This document shows positions 9,824 through 21,544 of a DNA stretch of 64,000 bases, in pieces. Source of the stretch: Trichopria drosophilae (taxonomy: Eukaryota > Arthropoda > Insecta > Hymenoptera > Diapriidae); NCBI GenBank assembly GCA_030407085.1, contig CM059582.1, forward strand, positions 70,823,501 to 70,887,500, written 5' to 3'. The number at the start of each line of letters is the position of its first letter. The first letter of the stretch is position 1. The notes under the pieces are model-generated. The model saw only the letters and a list, made by a program, of their open reading frames with translations. It had not been told where the DNA came from and did not search any database. The translations under genes and the position numbers were made by a program.

Positions 9824-10487
9824 TTCTCAAAATTAAATAATATTTTTGTAATTTTATTCTCTTTGGTATTGATTTCGCGTTAATTACCGAGCAAGGTCAA
9901 GGACAAGGACATCGCGCGGCAAACAACAACGGTCTTGCGATCCGCAGCGTGGCCGCCCCGCTTCTCCCGTTGCGTCTTCTTTACCTCACTTATTTTCTTT
10001 TGTGATTTTCGGGAGAATGAAAAGAAAAAAGAAAGACAAAGAAGGTACGCGTATAGGCTTTTGTTCTCTGTATTTTTATGTTAATGTTTTTTTTGTTTTT
10101 TTTTTGTTTTTTTTTTTGTTTTTTTTTCTCTCTTTCAGGAACGTAATTATCGACACTATTTCCCTTTAATCTTTCCTCACTCTTCATCAATCACATGTAA
10201 TTTTTTTTTTGTAAGGTAATGATGATTGATTTGTATTTATAAAATTGTAATACTTTCTATTTTATATTCTTAATTATTTTAATCACTTCATTGATATTTT
10301 TACTTTTGTAAATAATTCTTTCTAATTTTATATTCTTAATTCGTTTTCTAATAATTTATCCGTTTCTATCTTTTTGTGATATGTATAATTTTATTAATAA
10401 TACACTTGTAACTTTTTTTTTTTGTAGTTTCTTTCCCACTTACTGTTTTGGCGTCTATGTATCCGTTCACTTTTTGCGCAGTGGAAG
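9824..10487. other. T-rich non-coding stretch downstream of a Copia LTR
   Basis: Long T runs with G interruptions (10087-10135) and AT-rich DNA. No coding frame is supported. On the minus strand the part next to 10487 should be Copia leader: it holds a good splice-donor-like GTAAGTGGG near 10430-10440, but no gag follows. Confidence 0.4.
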
Positions 10488-10507
10488 CGTGCCTTGGGCC
10501 GATAACC
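10488..10507 (-). other. Copia-type primer-binding site
   Basis: Read on the minus strand, the 20 bases immediately after the LTR are GGTTATCGGCCCAAGGCACG. Drosophila copia uses a very similar GGTTATGGGCCCA-type site that pairs with an internal part of initiator tRNA-Met, so this marks the LTR as a 5' Copia LTR. Confidence 0.7.
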
Positions 10508-10743
10508 TGTAGGAGCCGAGGTTCGGGATATCCAATAAAGGGACGCCAATTGATCACACACAAAGAAGATTCCTTTTATTAGGTCTCACTGACAAAAACA
10601 ACATCCGCACTGTACTGCGTTCCGTATCGGACTGACGCGGCGGCGCCGCATCGTTGAGCGCGTAGGCTCGTGGCTTTGCGCATATACTCGCACGCGCATG
10701 CGCGCGTTAGTGTCGGCGAAGCGAAAGGGGCTGAGCCCCAACA
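10508..10743 (-). mobile_element. Copia-type 5' LTR (236 bp), internal region lost
   Basis: On the minus strand it starts TGTTGGGGCTCAGCC and ends CTCGGCTCCTACA. CCTAATAAAAGG provides a poly(A) signal near 10580. It is followed by a Copia-type primer site, but gag and pol are absent beyond a short leader. I found no matching target duplication, consistent with truncation. Confidence 0.7.
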
Positions 10744-11639
10744 TAAATAAAATTAAAATGTTACTCACGAATTTACATCACTTTCATAACATTAATCTGG
10801 TAATAATTAAGATATTAATAATTTCAAGCATATATTTATGTTGTTATTTAAATTCGCAAATGACATTGTACCCATGTATTAAGTTGTGTTTTACAATTGT
10901 TAATTACGCATAATTTTCGTAATTTTCAATATTTTTTTTATTGAAAAATATAATGAATTGAACGCGTAATTTAATTTTATAGATATTAATAATTAAGTGC
11001 TATTAATATAATAATAATTAAACAAATAAGAATTGAGGACCTATTTACTTGTTATTTATATAAATAATGAAATAAAAAAGAAAAAATTATTAATCTAAAA
11101 TTGCGACTAAATAATGAATGTGTAATATTAAAAATTACACAAGTTTGATAAATTTAGATAATTACTGTTCACAAAGCTGTAATAATTTTAATGAATGATT
11201 TATTAAAAATATCATTTGAAATATAATTATTGAATAATTTTGTATGATAAGGCATTTTTATTTCTTAGAAAAATAATAAAATTTTCAATCTGCGTTAGCG
11301 CGGGGCCCCGTGCGCATATTGTGCGATTCGTCCCTGCCGTTTTCTCGATTTCTTTTTGGCTCTCCGATGTCAAGTTTCGAAACCAACCCCGCTATGCCCC
11401 GCTGTCCCCTGATGCTCCTATCGTACCGATAGTGTTATGTTTAATTTCGATCAAACTCTGTCCTATGCTTTTCTGCGGTGATAATATATTTCTCTCCTTT
11501 TTCCCCATTTAGTTACCGATGGGATTCCCTCGGGGCGCCACTTTACGGCGTTTTCAAAATCGCACGCTGAATTCAGCCAACTAAGCGATCTCCCCTATAA
11601 TCTCTGGTTTCGGCCGATTAGGTATATGTCTTGTGATTC
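10744..11639. other. AT-rich stretch, nothing recognised
   Basis: Very AT-rich to about 11280, then mixed composition with GGGGCCCC near 11302. No convincing frame. The last part may be decayed retrotransposon sequence upstream of the fragment at 11640. Confidence 0.4.
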
Positions 11640-12017
11640 GTGAAATGTGACGCAGCCATGCATTTATTCTCTCTCGATTTTTCAAATATTTCTTCCCAGT
11701 TTTCAATTCCGACGATCCAGTCCATTCATAAATTAAATGATATCATCTTGATCATCTTGGTGAAAAAAATCCTCTTTGGATTAATTATATCGCCTGAGGT
11801 ATCTAATCTGTTTGTATCGCGTAGGCCACTTCTTTCTCTTCGTGCCTTTCGCATACTAACCGAGTCCAACTGCAGGACCAATATTCACTTTTTTTTAATA
11901 ATAAATCGCCTGAAAGGAATTTGGAATACGCTTCCGTCGAGATTAACCAATATTATGGACTTCTCAAATTTTATCGCTGCCTGTCGTAATGAAATCCACG
12001 AAATGTATCACTCATAA
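11640..12017 (+). pseudogene. Non-LTR retrotransposon ORF2 C-terminal fragment
   Basis: The 3' end of an ORF2, kept open for 125 codons. It shows IQSIHKLNDI, SPEVSNLF, LSLRAFRIL and RLKGIWNTLPSRL followed by FIAACRNEI and a stop. This is the pattern of the post-RT tail of CR1/Jockey-type elements, and it aligns by eye with the tail of the element at 836-2592 (FNIFSL, LRIF, EFNSLP). No RT core is present, so it is a 5'-truncated relic. The listed start is not a real initiation site. Confidence 0.65.
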
Positions 12018-13129
12018 TTTCATAACACCCTGATGGTTGCCGCGCCATTCCTCAGCCATTGCATGGAGTTCTACCCTGGGTTCTGCTATCCGTATAGGTG
12101 GAATTCGAAGAATTGCCGATGCCCGATCCGTCAAAAAATAAAAAACGTGACCCTACATACGCGCACCTATACATTGGAACTGACAAATGCTCCAATACAT
12201 CGCTTATGTGAGGTATAAAAGATTTCCTCCTCTGTGCGCCATTACTGATTCGAAAAACAATATTCTTGTCATTATTTCCTTGTAAAATTAAATAATCATT
12301 CCTACTATTCACAAATAATTGAAATGCAATTATTAATGTGTGTGCAAGGTTCGTAAGGAAAAAAGAAAGCCAATAAAAAAACTAAATCCGCCTGTAGTAT
12401 TAGAAAGTATTCATAAAAGCAAAGAAAATCAGCCGTCAGAAAAGTGTGTGCCCTAAAAAATATTGAAAAGGCAGCATCTGCAAAATGAAGAAAATAAGCG
12501 TAATTCGTAAAAAAAATGTTATATTTTTAGCGGCACAGTTCCACAGTTATTTATCATGTTTTAAAACAGATTGTAAATTGTTTTTGACACCTAATATTAT
12601 CACAAAAATGATTGTTCACGAGGTATGTAATACTTACTACAAAACAGTCAAAAATAACTAGAGAAATGTATCGTTAAAATTAATAGTTATAAAATTATTA
12701 CAAATAACCATGTATTGTGTTTTTTTGGACGCTGACCATAAATAGCAGTTTATCATTGATGTATGATCATCTCATTAAAGTTTTTTTCCTCTGGAATGTG
12801 ATATTTAGCAGAAGAAAAATATTTTTAGCATTTCGAGATTATGAAGTTTTTCAATATGATTTTGAATTAATAATAAATGTCAGAAACATTTGTAAAATAT
12901 CAATACACGTAAAACAATATAATTGAGAATTGACAAATATATGTAACAAAATATAATGTGAATTACAGTTAATTATTTATTTATATCTGTAGATTTATTT
13001 TGAATAAGACTAATATGTAAACAGTACAACACACTGTAAAATCTACACCTGTCGCTCAAGAAATGTCAAACAAAACAAAGACTGACAAAATAAATAAACC
13101 AAATAAATAACAATTTTTTTTTACTTAAC
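12018..13129. other. AT-rich non-coding stretch
   Basis: No supported gene. Several short frames exist, but none has a motif or a splice context that I trust. Confidence 0.4.
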
Positions 13130-13300
13130 CATGAAATGACCTTGATCCTGACCTTATAAAGATTAACTGACCTTAGACTACGATTTGCTGGCCTCAAACA
13201 CATATGCATGAATTTTTTTCAGATTTTTCCGATTGTTTTTTTCTCCACTTGACCTTTAAATGACCTTGAATCTGATGTGATGAAGGTTAACTGACCTTCT
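13130..13300. repeat. GACCTTGA-rich transposon remnant
   Basis: Two blocks (13134-13180 and 13248-13290) each contain TGACCTTGA plus GATTAACTGACC or GGTTAACTGACC. This phrase style matches the subterminal regions of the mariner-like elements elsewhere in the window. Confidence 0.45.
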
Positions 13301-13430
13301 CATCGTCATCAGCGACCGCGTACCAGCACCTAAGCGCTTCCGGCGATCTCGCGCGGATCAAATGTTGACCTATGCATTATCTACAATTTTCTATTTTTAT
13401 AATAGCTCCAAAATTTCTTTATAAACCCCC

Positions 13431-13770
13431 GAACCTCCACCAAAAATGAATTATGCGCATAGAACCACACCGTGGTATGTCATCTCCATCACCAGAAAAA
13501 AATTGCTGTGCCTTCAAAAAAAATTTGTCGTTTTTTTTTTACTCGGAAATGAAAAGTTCTGTAGAATGGCCTATATCCCAATTTTGTATTTTTATGGTAT
13601 CCCTGAGGCACCCCCTGAACCTCCTCCAAAAATGAATTACGCGCATAGAACTTAATTTCGGCATCTCATATCTATCATCAGAAAAAAAATTTAAAGCTGT
13701 GCCTTGAAAAAAAAATTTACGTATCATTTCACTCGAAAGTGAAAAGTTCTGTAGAATTGCCCATATATGT
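13431..13770. repeat. 186-bp direct duplication, two diverged units
   Basis: CCTCCACCAAAAATGAATTATGCGCATAG at about 13433 recurs as CCTCCTCCAAAAATGAATTACGCGCATAG 186 bases later. Both units continue with a CATCAGAAAAAAA phrase, a CTGTGCCTT phrase and GAAAAGTTCTGTAGAAT. Frames inside are short and unsupported. Confidence 0.75.
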
Positions 13771-15120
13771 ATGTAATAAACAAATATAGACCCATATGTA
13801 CGCAATCTTCTCTTTTGTGTCTATAATCTTTGATACTTAATATTACATGTATAATCTATAAATATCGTTCGGTCGAAAACGATCGCACGGGAAAAGTACA
13901 ATATGTTTCGTATGTTTACATGTCACAATACCGACTATACTAGCAACTCGTGAGATGTTGCTTTAGTTACAGTAACGGCCACTCCGAAAGTCAGAATTGG
14001 CGCTGAAACCAGGGTCAATTTTTGACTACAAGAAAACGGGACCTTTTCGATCTGCTATTAATCTGTGGTATTCTAGTGAAAATGTTCGTAAAATCATATG
14101 ATAAATGATATGAGATTTTTAATATCTCTTTAATACCTCAGATAATTGCAGAATTTTTTTATTTATTTTTTCATGATATTATAAGAAGTAACAATATCTT
14201 GAAGAATCACACCAAAATCTTCATGGATTTATGAAAAAATAAAAATGTCATATGATAAATCATACGATTTCAGAGAAATTTTCAGTAGGGTAGTGCATAG
14301 CTAATTAACCGACGGTCCCCGAATTATATTGTAATCCTGGATTTTTCGATGGTGTATTATCTACAACTGCGACTTACATGAAGTGAATGATTTTGTATTA
14401 GTTAATTGAATTACATTTTTTTGGTTAAAATGTAATAATTGTTAAAACGATTGTAAACTACAGTACATAGTATTTTTTTACTACTATGATAAAAATACCG
14501 AGATATTGCAAAAAGAGCGATTTTTTTTCTAAACCTCAATGGCTCGCCACTCAGATTTTGAGCCTCATATCCAATTTTGGTACAGGACTTTTTTGCTTTA
14601 AATATGTGTAGAATATGTATCCAAAGTATCGTTACCCCGTTGCCGAACACTCTGCATAATGTAAAAAATTTTAAGAAAGTATAAGTAAAAGAAAAAAAGA
14701 CAAACTACATCATTTTGGTACACTTTAAAAAGTTACACCGTTTTTTATGTCCATGAGTTTTTAAAACCTGGAAACTAAAATATCTTTAATATCTTGCGAT
14801 AAATTATGAGATTTGAAATATATCGCTCGATTTAAGATGATATCTGTGAGATTTCTTTTATTCATATGGAAATGAACAATAGTATGCGATATGAAATGAA
14901 GTGGTCCATTAATCATCGAAGATAATAAAGAATTATAAAATGTTTCATATGATTTTCTATGTAATTTTCCGGAAACATTCGTCAGGACTACATTCAACAT
15001 ATGTTGCATAATGATAAATGGAAAAAACCGTAAGTTGTCTAGAATGATAATTGGCAATGATACGTTGAGGTACTGCACGTATTTCGGGACAGAACTTCCC
15101 AAGACATGACATATTTAAGA
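13771..15120. other. Non-coding stretch, nothing recognised
   Basis: AT-rich sequence. Minus-strand frames around 14411-15100 lack motifs and look accidental. Confidence 0.4.
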
Positions 15121-15129
15121 CATCTGACC

Positions 15130-16582
15130 AATGGCAGATTCCAGGACAATTATTGTTCTCGGACATTCGCACAATGGCAGTTTCCAGGACAATCACTCTT
15201 TCGCAATTTCTAGACCTATATGTAACAGTGCATAGTTCTTAAGACAAAACAAATTGTTTTTTTTTTATTCCGGCCCCATTCTGCCCACTTTCGGCTAATT
15301 GGCCCTAACACAAGCCCCCCCTCCCCACACAAGCAAGTGTAGCGAGAGCTGCAGATCGTCTTAAGTTGGCGCCGTACTCACATTTGTCGAGGATGTAGGA
15401 AACTGCAGAAACCCACATCAAGCAAATTATGTTAATAGGTGAATTTGCTAATTATTTGTAAAACCTATCCCAGTTGGGAATTTCGCAGCAGTTCCGAAAA
15501 ATTTACACATCAACTGGCACTTACCATGAAAATTTATCGGAAGTTTGTAAGCCTACCACAGAAAATTTATACACACACCGGCAGTCACGAGGACATTACG
15601 AATTGTGTACGTATATTATTATACTGTCTTAGAATATTAACATGCGGATTAGTTCTCAAACGACTGTAAGTCGTATTAAAAATTTAGTAAGTCGTATTAA
15701 AAGTTTGTTAATTTGTTAGGTAATTTGATTTTGACTTTTGCGAATCCAATTTGCAAGACTCGTCAAACATTCTCAATACCGAATCATTTTGAATGCTTAT
15801 AGAAGAGCTCAGCTTTTCCAAGTTGAATCCTTCTAAATTCTTGTGAGAAATGGGACACTTATCAATGCTTCATGATCATTATAGAGGCATATGCAATATC
15901 GAACCGGAATGCTACTGAATGTTAACAATGAAACAAAATGGCGGCATATTTTCAGTCGAATCCTTATCTGTATCTTCATAACCTGAATGCTTTGTAATAA
16001 TTGTAGTAACGTTAGTAAAATTTGTTCTGAATGCTTAAATGTACTTGCAGGCCAAAATGTGGCAACTACAAGTCTTTACTTTCCCAAGTTTTGGAAATTG
16101 TGACGTTAATTGTTTAATAGACGAGTAAACGCTGACGTAGAGGGGAGTTTGTCCCTATCAGGGAAAATTTATACATCTATCTGCAGTTACCGGGGCAGTA
16201 CTAATAATATGCGTAAATTGTTATACTCTCCCGGTAGTTTAAAATGTGAATTAATAGCTCTCAAGACGTCATTTGAAATATAAATCAAATTAATGTTAGA
16301 CATTCCCACTACACACACCTTTAAGTCCGTTTGAAATCGAGTACCACATTCCAATTATTTCTTTATTCCATCGACAGTTACCGGGACAGTATGAATTGTA
16401 TATACGTATTTTATTATTACACCGTCTATGAATATTGATATTCAAATTAGTCTTCACAAGGGAATGCAAGTTGTGATAAAAATTAAACTAGATAATTTGT
16501 TATATCAATTGTTATAGCATCTGGTAAATTCTGACAAAGTAGCGGGGTTATGAATCTGTTACGATGAATTTATACATCTCCG
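15130..16582. repeat. Degenerate dispersed array of GGCAGTTACCGGGACAGTA units, left part
   Basis: Copies or near copies lie at 15132-15150, 15174-15193, 15580-15598, 16181-16200 and 16371-16391, with weaker ones near 15485 and 15515. They are preceded by AATTTATACATCTAT and often followed by GAATTGTATACGTATATTATTATAC-like sequence. The unit is cut by the retrotransposon beginning at about 16583 (AATTTATACATCTC / retrotransposon) and the array resumes at 19800. Confidence 0.7.
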
Positions 16583-18543
16583 ACTGTGGTACACCCGAAG
16601 GTATCGCAGGAGGATCAGATCTGGCGCCCCTAATTCTAACTTGATATGTTCTCCCTCTTAAATAAGAGTCAAGCCATCTCATAAATGAGCCCGGGAAACC
16701 GAACTGGCTAAATTTGCTAAGGAGCACGTCATGATTCACACTATCGAAGGCTTTAGAGAAATCAAGATACATAGTATCAACTTGATAATTTGACGCAAAT
16801 GACTCAGACACGTAATCGGAAAATAACAATAAATTAGTTACTGTAGATTTATATTTACAAAAACCATGTTGATTGTCAACGATGACATTTAATAAAATCG
16901 CATTTAATTTATCGGCTAGCAATTGATCAAAAAGTTTCGGTATACAACTGATTACCGCAACTGGCCGGTAATTTTCAACATTCCCTTTATCGCCATTTTT
17001 AAAAATCGGACATACGAACGTTTTTTTCCATTTCGACGAAAAGAAGCCAAGTTCTAAAGATTTGTTAAAGAAATATAAAATTGGGTTCAAGATAGACGAC
17101 ATACAATTTTTTATTACACAAGAAGGTATACCATCCGGACCTGCAGAGCACGAGTACTTAAGATTAACTATTGCATTTTTCAACTCATTCGTTGTAATAG
17201 TAAAGTTTACAATAATATCCGAAGATACCAAATGCACAAGTGCAGGTCTGAAACAGAAGCTTTATCATAGACTGATGCAAAATAATCCTTAAATGCATTA
17301 GCGATCTCACGATTATTTGACACAGATATATCACCATAACGCAAACTCTGTGCTATTAATATATCTCCAAAAAGCGCGTATATTAGAACTTGATCTCTTT
17401 TCGATCTCGGAGATATATTTCTTATAGGATGCCCTAGATTCCTTTATACATAGTGCTCGAAGACGCTTAAATTCACTAAAGTCATTTTGTGACCTAAAAC
17501 GTTTCCATTGTCCAGATGCCAATTTCTTTTTAAAGACAATATTTTCTAGTTCTGACTGTACCAAGGCGGAAAATGAGTAGAAGTCAACCGCATCAATGGA
17601 ACATACTTTGAAATTAAGTCGTGAAAAAAATCGTAAAAAACATCTATTGACCTGTGCAAATCATTCGAACCACCCTCGACGCAAGTCCAATCAATCGACG
17701 TCAGTTCCCCATTCAAGCCAGCAAAGTCTGTTTTGTTAAAATTATAAGATATGAAATTGAAATCAGATGATGAGGCATTACTATATGAAAAATAGAAATA
17801 TGCATGTTGATGATGAGAATCAGTGGGAATAAGAAAATCCGGGCTATTATGATACTGAATGTCAGGAATGGACGAAAAAAGCAAATCTAAAGAATATCCT
17901 TTGCGCAGATGAATAGGGAAATGCTGAACAAGTTCCATAGATGAAAATACGTCATTACATAAATTTGCAGCAGCTCGCACATCAGGTGGAACATAACCAA
18001 CTGATTTAAAACTCGACCGATCACATTTCCACACAATATTCGGCAAATTAAAGTCTCCGCAAATTATCCATTGGGTATTACCCATTCTTAAAGAAATATC
18101 CTCTATTAAATTTGAAAATTAACAGTAATCATTAACTGACGCTGATGGTGCAAAATAAGATGCGGTGACAAGTAATTTCCCGACTGGAGATAAGACAGAC
18201 ACACACACACATGTTCCGCGTTAACAAAACCCGGCAAAGATATTAATTTACAATTAAAATTTGACTTTACAGCAATTAAAACCCCACCTCCCATCTGAAG
18301 CGATGAAGATGATCGATCGGTTCTAAAAACTTGGTAGCCATTGAAGCCGAGTTCAGAATCCATGATGTTATTATGGAGCCAGGTCTGAGATAAAATAATT
18401 ACATCCGGCGAAGGTTGAATATACGCAACACTGTTTCGAATATCTGATAATTTAGTGCGTATACCTCTGGCATTTTGATAATAAACATTAAAATTCCCTT
18501 TAGAACAATGCCGGTCAAAAACTCTTTTTTGATACATCTTCAA
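16583..18543 (-). pseudogene. Non-LTR ORF2: endonuclease and N-terminal RT, multiply frameshifted
   Basis: The start at 18543 overlaps the end of ORF1. APE endonuclease motifs: NVYYQNARGIRTKL, LSQTWLHNNIMDSELGFNGY, GGGVLIAVK, then IICGDFNLPNIVW and YSLDLLFSSI. RT motifs: SAGPDGIPSCVIKN, YRPVAVISCIPKLFD, QHGFCKYKST, YLDFSKAFDSVNH and SGVPQ. The frame changes near 18190 in a GTGTGTGTGT tract, near 17560, and between 17331 and 17237. The FADD motif and the C-terminus are absent, so it cannot be active. Confidence 0.85.
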
Positions 18544-19636
18544 AGTCTTGTAGAGAATTTAACACATTCAAAGAGTTATCAGCACCACGAAGATTAATCG
18601 ATGATCCCCGACGAAAAATCTTCATTCCATTGCGTTTTGCAAATTTTCGGACTCTCTTGAAGAGTTTATACTGCTCTTGAGGCATATAATCATTTAAAAA
18701 GATCTCCGAATTTGATAATCATTCAGGAAAAATCATTTTAGAATTTAATGTTTTCAGTTTACGGCGCGCCTGTAACAGTGTGTCTCTCTTTCCACGTGAC
18801 ATGAGCCGCACAAAAATATTTCGTGGGCGCAATGGTTGAATTGCTGCAGTTTCACTCGACGTTGAAGCAACGAGCGTTGAGTTACTACTATTAGATTGAG
18901 GAAGAGGCATACGGTTCGCACGTTCCACCTCAGATGACAGAAGGGTAACATTAAGAGCCGCAGTAATCGGACAGATTGAGTCTACTGAAATCTCATTATC
19001 GACCTCAGGAACGCCACTGACCACAAAATCGCACTGATTTTCGAACATCTCAACCGATGACAAACGTTTTTCCATATCCCGATTATGCTGCATAAGACGA
19101 TGGTTTTCAGCTGACAATAATTCTATTCGAATTTTTAGTTCGTTTAATTCTTCCGTTTTCTTTTCCATCGCATTCAGCCTACGATCTTGTTCTTCCACGA
19201 TAGATCGAATATCGGAGGAGAAACTGTCAAATTTTAATGATATTGAATCGGATTTTATGCGCAAATCAGCAATTCCTGTGCATACCGTATCAATTGTGGC
19301 TAGTTTTGTTTCGAACGACTCAAATTTATTTAATAAAAGATCAAATTGCGATGATTCAACAGAACTTTGTACATCTTCATCAACCTTTCTACGTTTCGAT
19401 GTCGTCGAGGATTTCAGAAGTCTTCCCATACGTTTAGTTTTCACTAAAGATGGCCTCTCGCAGCAACAAAACTCTTCCGATTCTTTTTGAAATTCGGGTA
19501 ATATACAAGCCGAATGCGCAGCAGTGTGACAGACACAACAGAATTCTGAGGCTGGTGGCACATCCAACGAGCAATAAATGCACACGTTCGAGAGAATTGG
19601 TACATCATCATGATTTTCGTTTTGAGACATAGACAC
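18528..19636 (-). pseudogene. Non-LTR ORF1 with PHD-like finger, one in-frame stop
   Basis: The ATG at 19636 starts a protein with a Cys/His-rich finger (residues about 19-56: CIYC, CCVCHTAAHSAC, CCC). A basic stretch SKRRK follows, then a coiled coil (about 95-205), then FVVSGVP and NIFVRLMSRGKRDTLLQARR, which fit an RRM-like domain. A TGA at 18719-18721 follows KMIFPE, but the same frame then runs open to about 18528 (LSNSEIFLNDYMPQEQYKLF), so it is a single nonsense mutation. Confidence 0.8.
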
Positions 19637-19795
19637 GGTTTAAAATCGTTTCACAACGTTGATACAACAGAAGTCGTTGAAGATATTCATTCACGTGTCA
19701 ATTTGCGGACTTGGAGCGTAAATATAAACACAACCGCTTACGACGAGTGCTTGACTGTGACTGTGACTTCCTTATCTTTTTTTTTTATCCTTACT

Positions 19796-20545
19796 TTTAA
19801 GGTTTATCGGCAGTTACTGGGACAGTAGAATGTATAATTTATATTTCTATCAATAATACATAATTTATCTTTTCTGCAAACGAACCGCAAATATTCATAG
19901 ACCTCCGTATTTTATGAATGATTTTTACAGTTCCTGAAATACTGGAAATACCAAACGAATAACGAACGAACCTAATGGACATTTATAAAATACTATCGTT
20001 TATTATATTTCTGTTGACAGTTACCGAGACAGTAAAGTAGTACATCTCACTACCGTTACAGGAACAAAAAGAATTTTGTAAATGTATTGTTATTGAGTTC
20101 TACAATATTAATTCGTGAATGTTGAAGTTTTTAAACAATACAAATTACGTTAATAATTAGGTCGTGAAAATAAGCTTGCGTGCTTGTCGTTGAAAATATA
20201 TACATGTATTGGCAGTTACCAGGACAATGAAAATAAAATGTGTACAATTTTTGGGTCTATCGACAGTTACCGGGACAGCAGAAATGTATAAATTTACATG
20301 TCAATTGGCAGTTTCCGGGACAGGAAAATTTTATGTCTCTAGCGGCAGTTACTGGGACACTAGAAATACTATAATATATATATATTATTATACATCAAAA
20401 TGTAATAATTTTATATAATATATGTATAATTTTAAGTGTCCTGGAATATGCCCTTCCATATATAACGTCAGTTTCCAGCCAGTCCTGGAAACTGCGCATT
20501 GACATAAAAGTTTTCCTGGACAGTCCTGGAACCTGCCAATAGGTA
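19796..20545. repeat. Degenerate array of GGCAGTTACCGGGACAGTA units, right part
   Basis: Plus-strand copies lie at 19807-19827, 20013-20034, 20209-20228, 20260-20280, 20305-20324 and 20342-20361. Inverted copies lie at about 20481-20495 and 20520-20543. GTTTCCAGCCAGTCCTGGAAAC near 20470 is itself a near-palindrome. Spacing at the right end falls to about 40-50 bp. Confidence 0.75.
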
Positions 20546-20581
20546 TAAAAAAATGCCCTGACAACAGCAAAATATATATAT
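20546..20581. repeat. (TA)n microsatellite
   Basis: A TATATATATATATATATA tract lies immediately before a transposon end. Confidence 0.7.
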
Positions 20582-20830
20582 ATATATATATGGGAAAAAG
20601 TTCCAGAACGGTTAAATATCTCAGCGGGAGTGCATTTTCGAGGAAAATCTTTCAGGCAAAAGTTTAAGGATTTTCCCCTGGCTATTTAATGATACCAGTG
20701 AAATTGACCTTGGACATGGACTTTGAAGATTATTTAAAGGTAAAGTTTGTTTTTTTAAATGAAAACCCCTATTTTTTTAATGGATTCTAAAAGAGCGCGA
20801 AATTTTAGGTCTGAGGATCAACATCCGCCC
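20582..20830. mobile_element. Terminal fragment of a mariner-like family shared with 48400-48987
   Basis: TAAATATCTCAGCGGGAGTGCATTTTCGAGGAAAAT is the inverse of the sequence at about 48920-48960, followed by matching AAGTTTAAGGATTTTCCC and CTGGCTATTTAA phrases and a GACCTTGG block. No transposase is present. Confidence 0.65.
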
Positions 20831-21106
20831 AATATCGCATGTTCTGACGATTCACACATCCGCTCAATTCAAATGTAGCTTCGTAGGAGAAACAAATCCA
20901 ACTAAACAATTGATTGTTCTCATCATTTGTCGCGAAACTCTACTTTTCTGTCATAGTCATCCTTAGAGAGTTCTTGGACGAGTCGTATTTTGTACGGGTG
21001 GTAACTGTGTCACTAAAAAATTTTTGCAAACGGATGTAAATACCATATTCCTGTGCTATTCTCGAAAGAGGATTGTGTAAGTTTTCAATAACATTTTGCC
21101 GAACCT
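20831..21106. other. Non-coding spacer
   Basis: Mixed composition. A minus-strand frame here (20940 to about 21100) has no motif I recognise. Confidence 0.35.
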
Positions 21107-21191
21107 GCATGCACGCACGCACGCACGCACGCACGCACACACACCCACGCACGCACGCACACACACCCACGCACGCACGCACACACACACA
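21107..21191. repeat. (GCAC)n / (CA)n microsatellite
   Basis: Alternating GCAC and CACA runs with two CCCACGCAC interruptions. Confidence 0.9.
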
Positions 21192-21544
21192 GGGATCGGA
21201 TCCCCAGTAGCGGCGCCAGGCACGAGTGCTAAAGCGGGATCTGCGGCGTCGTCGTCCGATGACCGCAGTATTCTTGGAGTTGGTCACTCAGCCCCAACAG
21301 CATTAAATGTTACAAGTGACATTCTGTCAGGAAAGGCGCACGAGTTTGTAAGCTTCCAGCGCCTTGAAGAGAAACTTGCTTGCAGCTCCTTGTGAAATTT
21401 ATCGGCTTCGCAGGCGTGCATCATCTGCAAGGACGGGGCGTGCCAAACGTCGCCCCTATTCCGTAAGCCCCCAGAACTTCCGGAGCGTAAAGGACCCTCG
21501 CCGCTGAAGTTGCCAGATACGAGACGGGTCAGGATATAAGAAGA

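Larger units (their letters stand above)
16583..19795 (-). mobile_element. PHD-type non-LTR retrotransposon, 3' half missing
   Basis: Minus-strand element with a short 5' leader (19637 to about 19795), ORF1, and ORF2 running through the endonuclease into the RT. It stops abruptly just after the GVPQ motif at about 16583, next to array DNA. The usual defect of these elements is 5' truncation, so loss of the 3' end points to a later deletion or recombination. ORF2 has several frameshifts. Confidence 0.8.

Noticed and set aside
11240..11512. 90-aa plus-strand frame
   Set aside because: No motif, low-quality composition and no splice or poly(A) context.
15130..20545. CRISPR-like array from the regularly recurring 19-22-bp motif
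   Set aside because: Spacing is irregular, copies occur in both orientations and are degenerate, the context is insect nuclear DNA, and no cas genes are present.
20940..21287. 115-aa minus-strand frame
   Set aside because: Its middle is the translated GCAC microsatellite, and the flanking parts carry no motif I can name.
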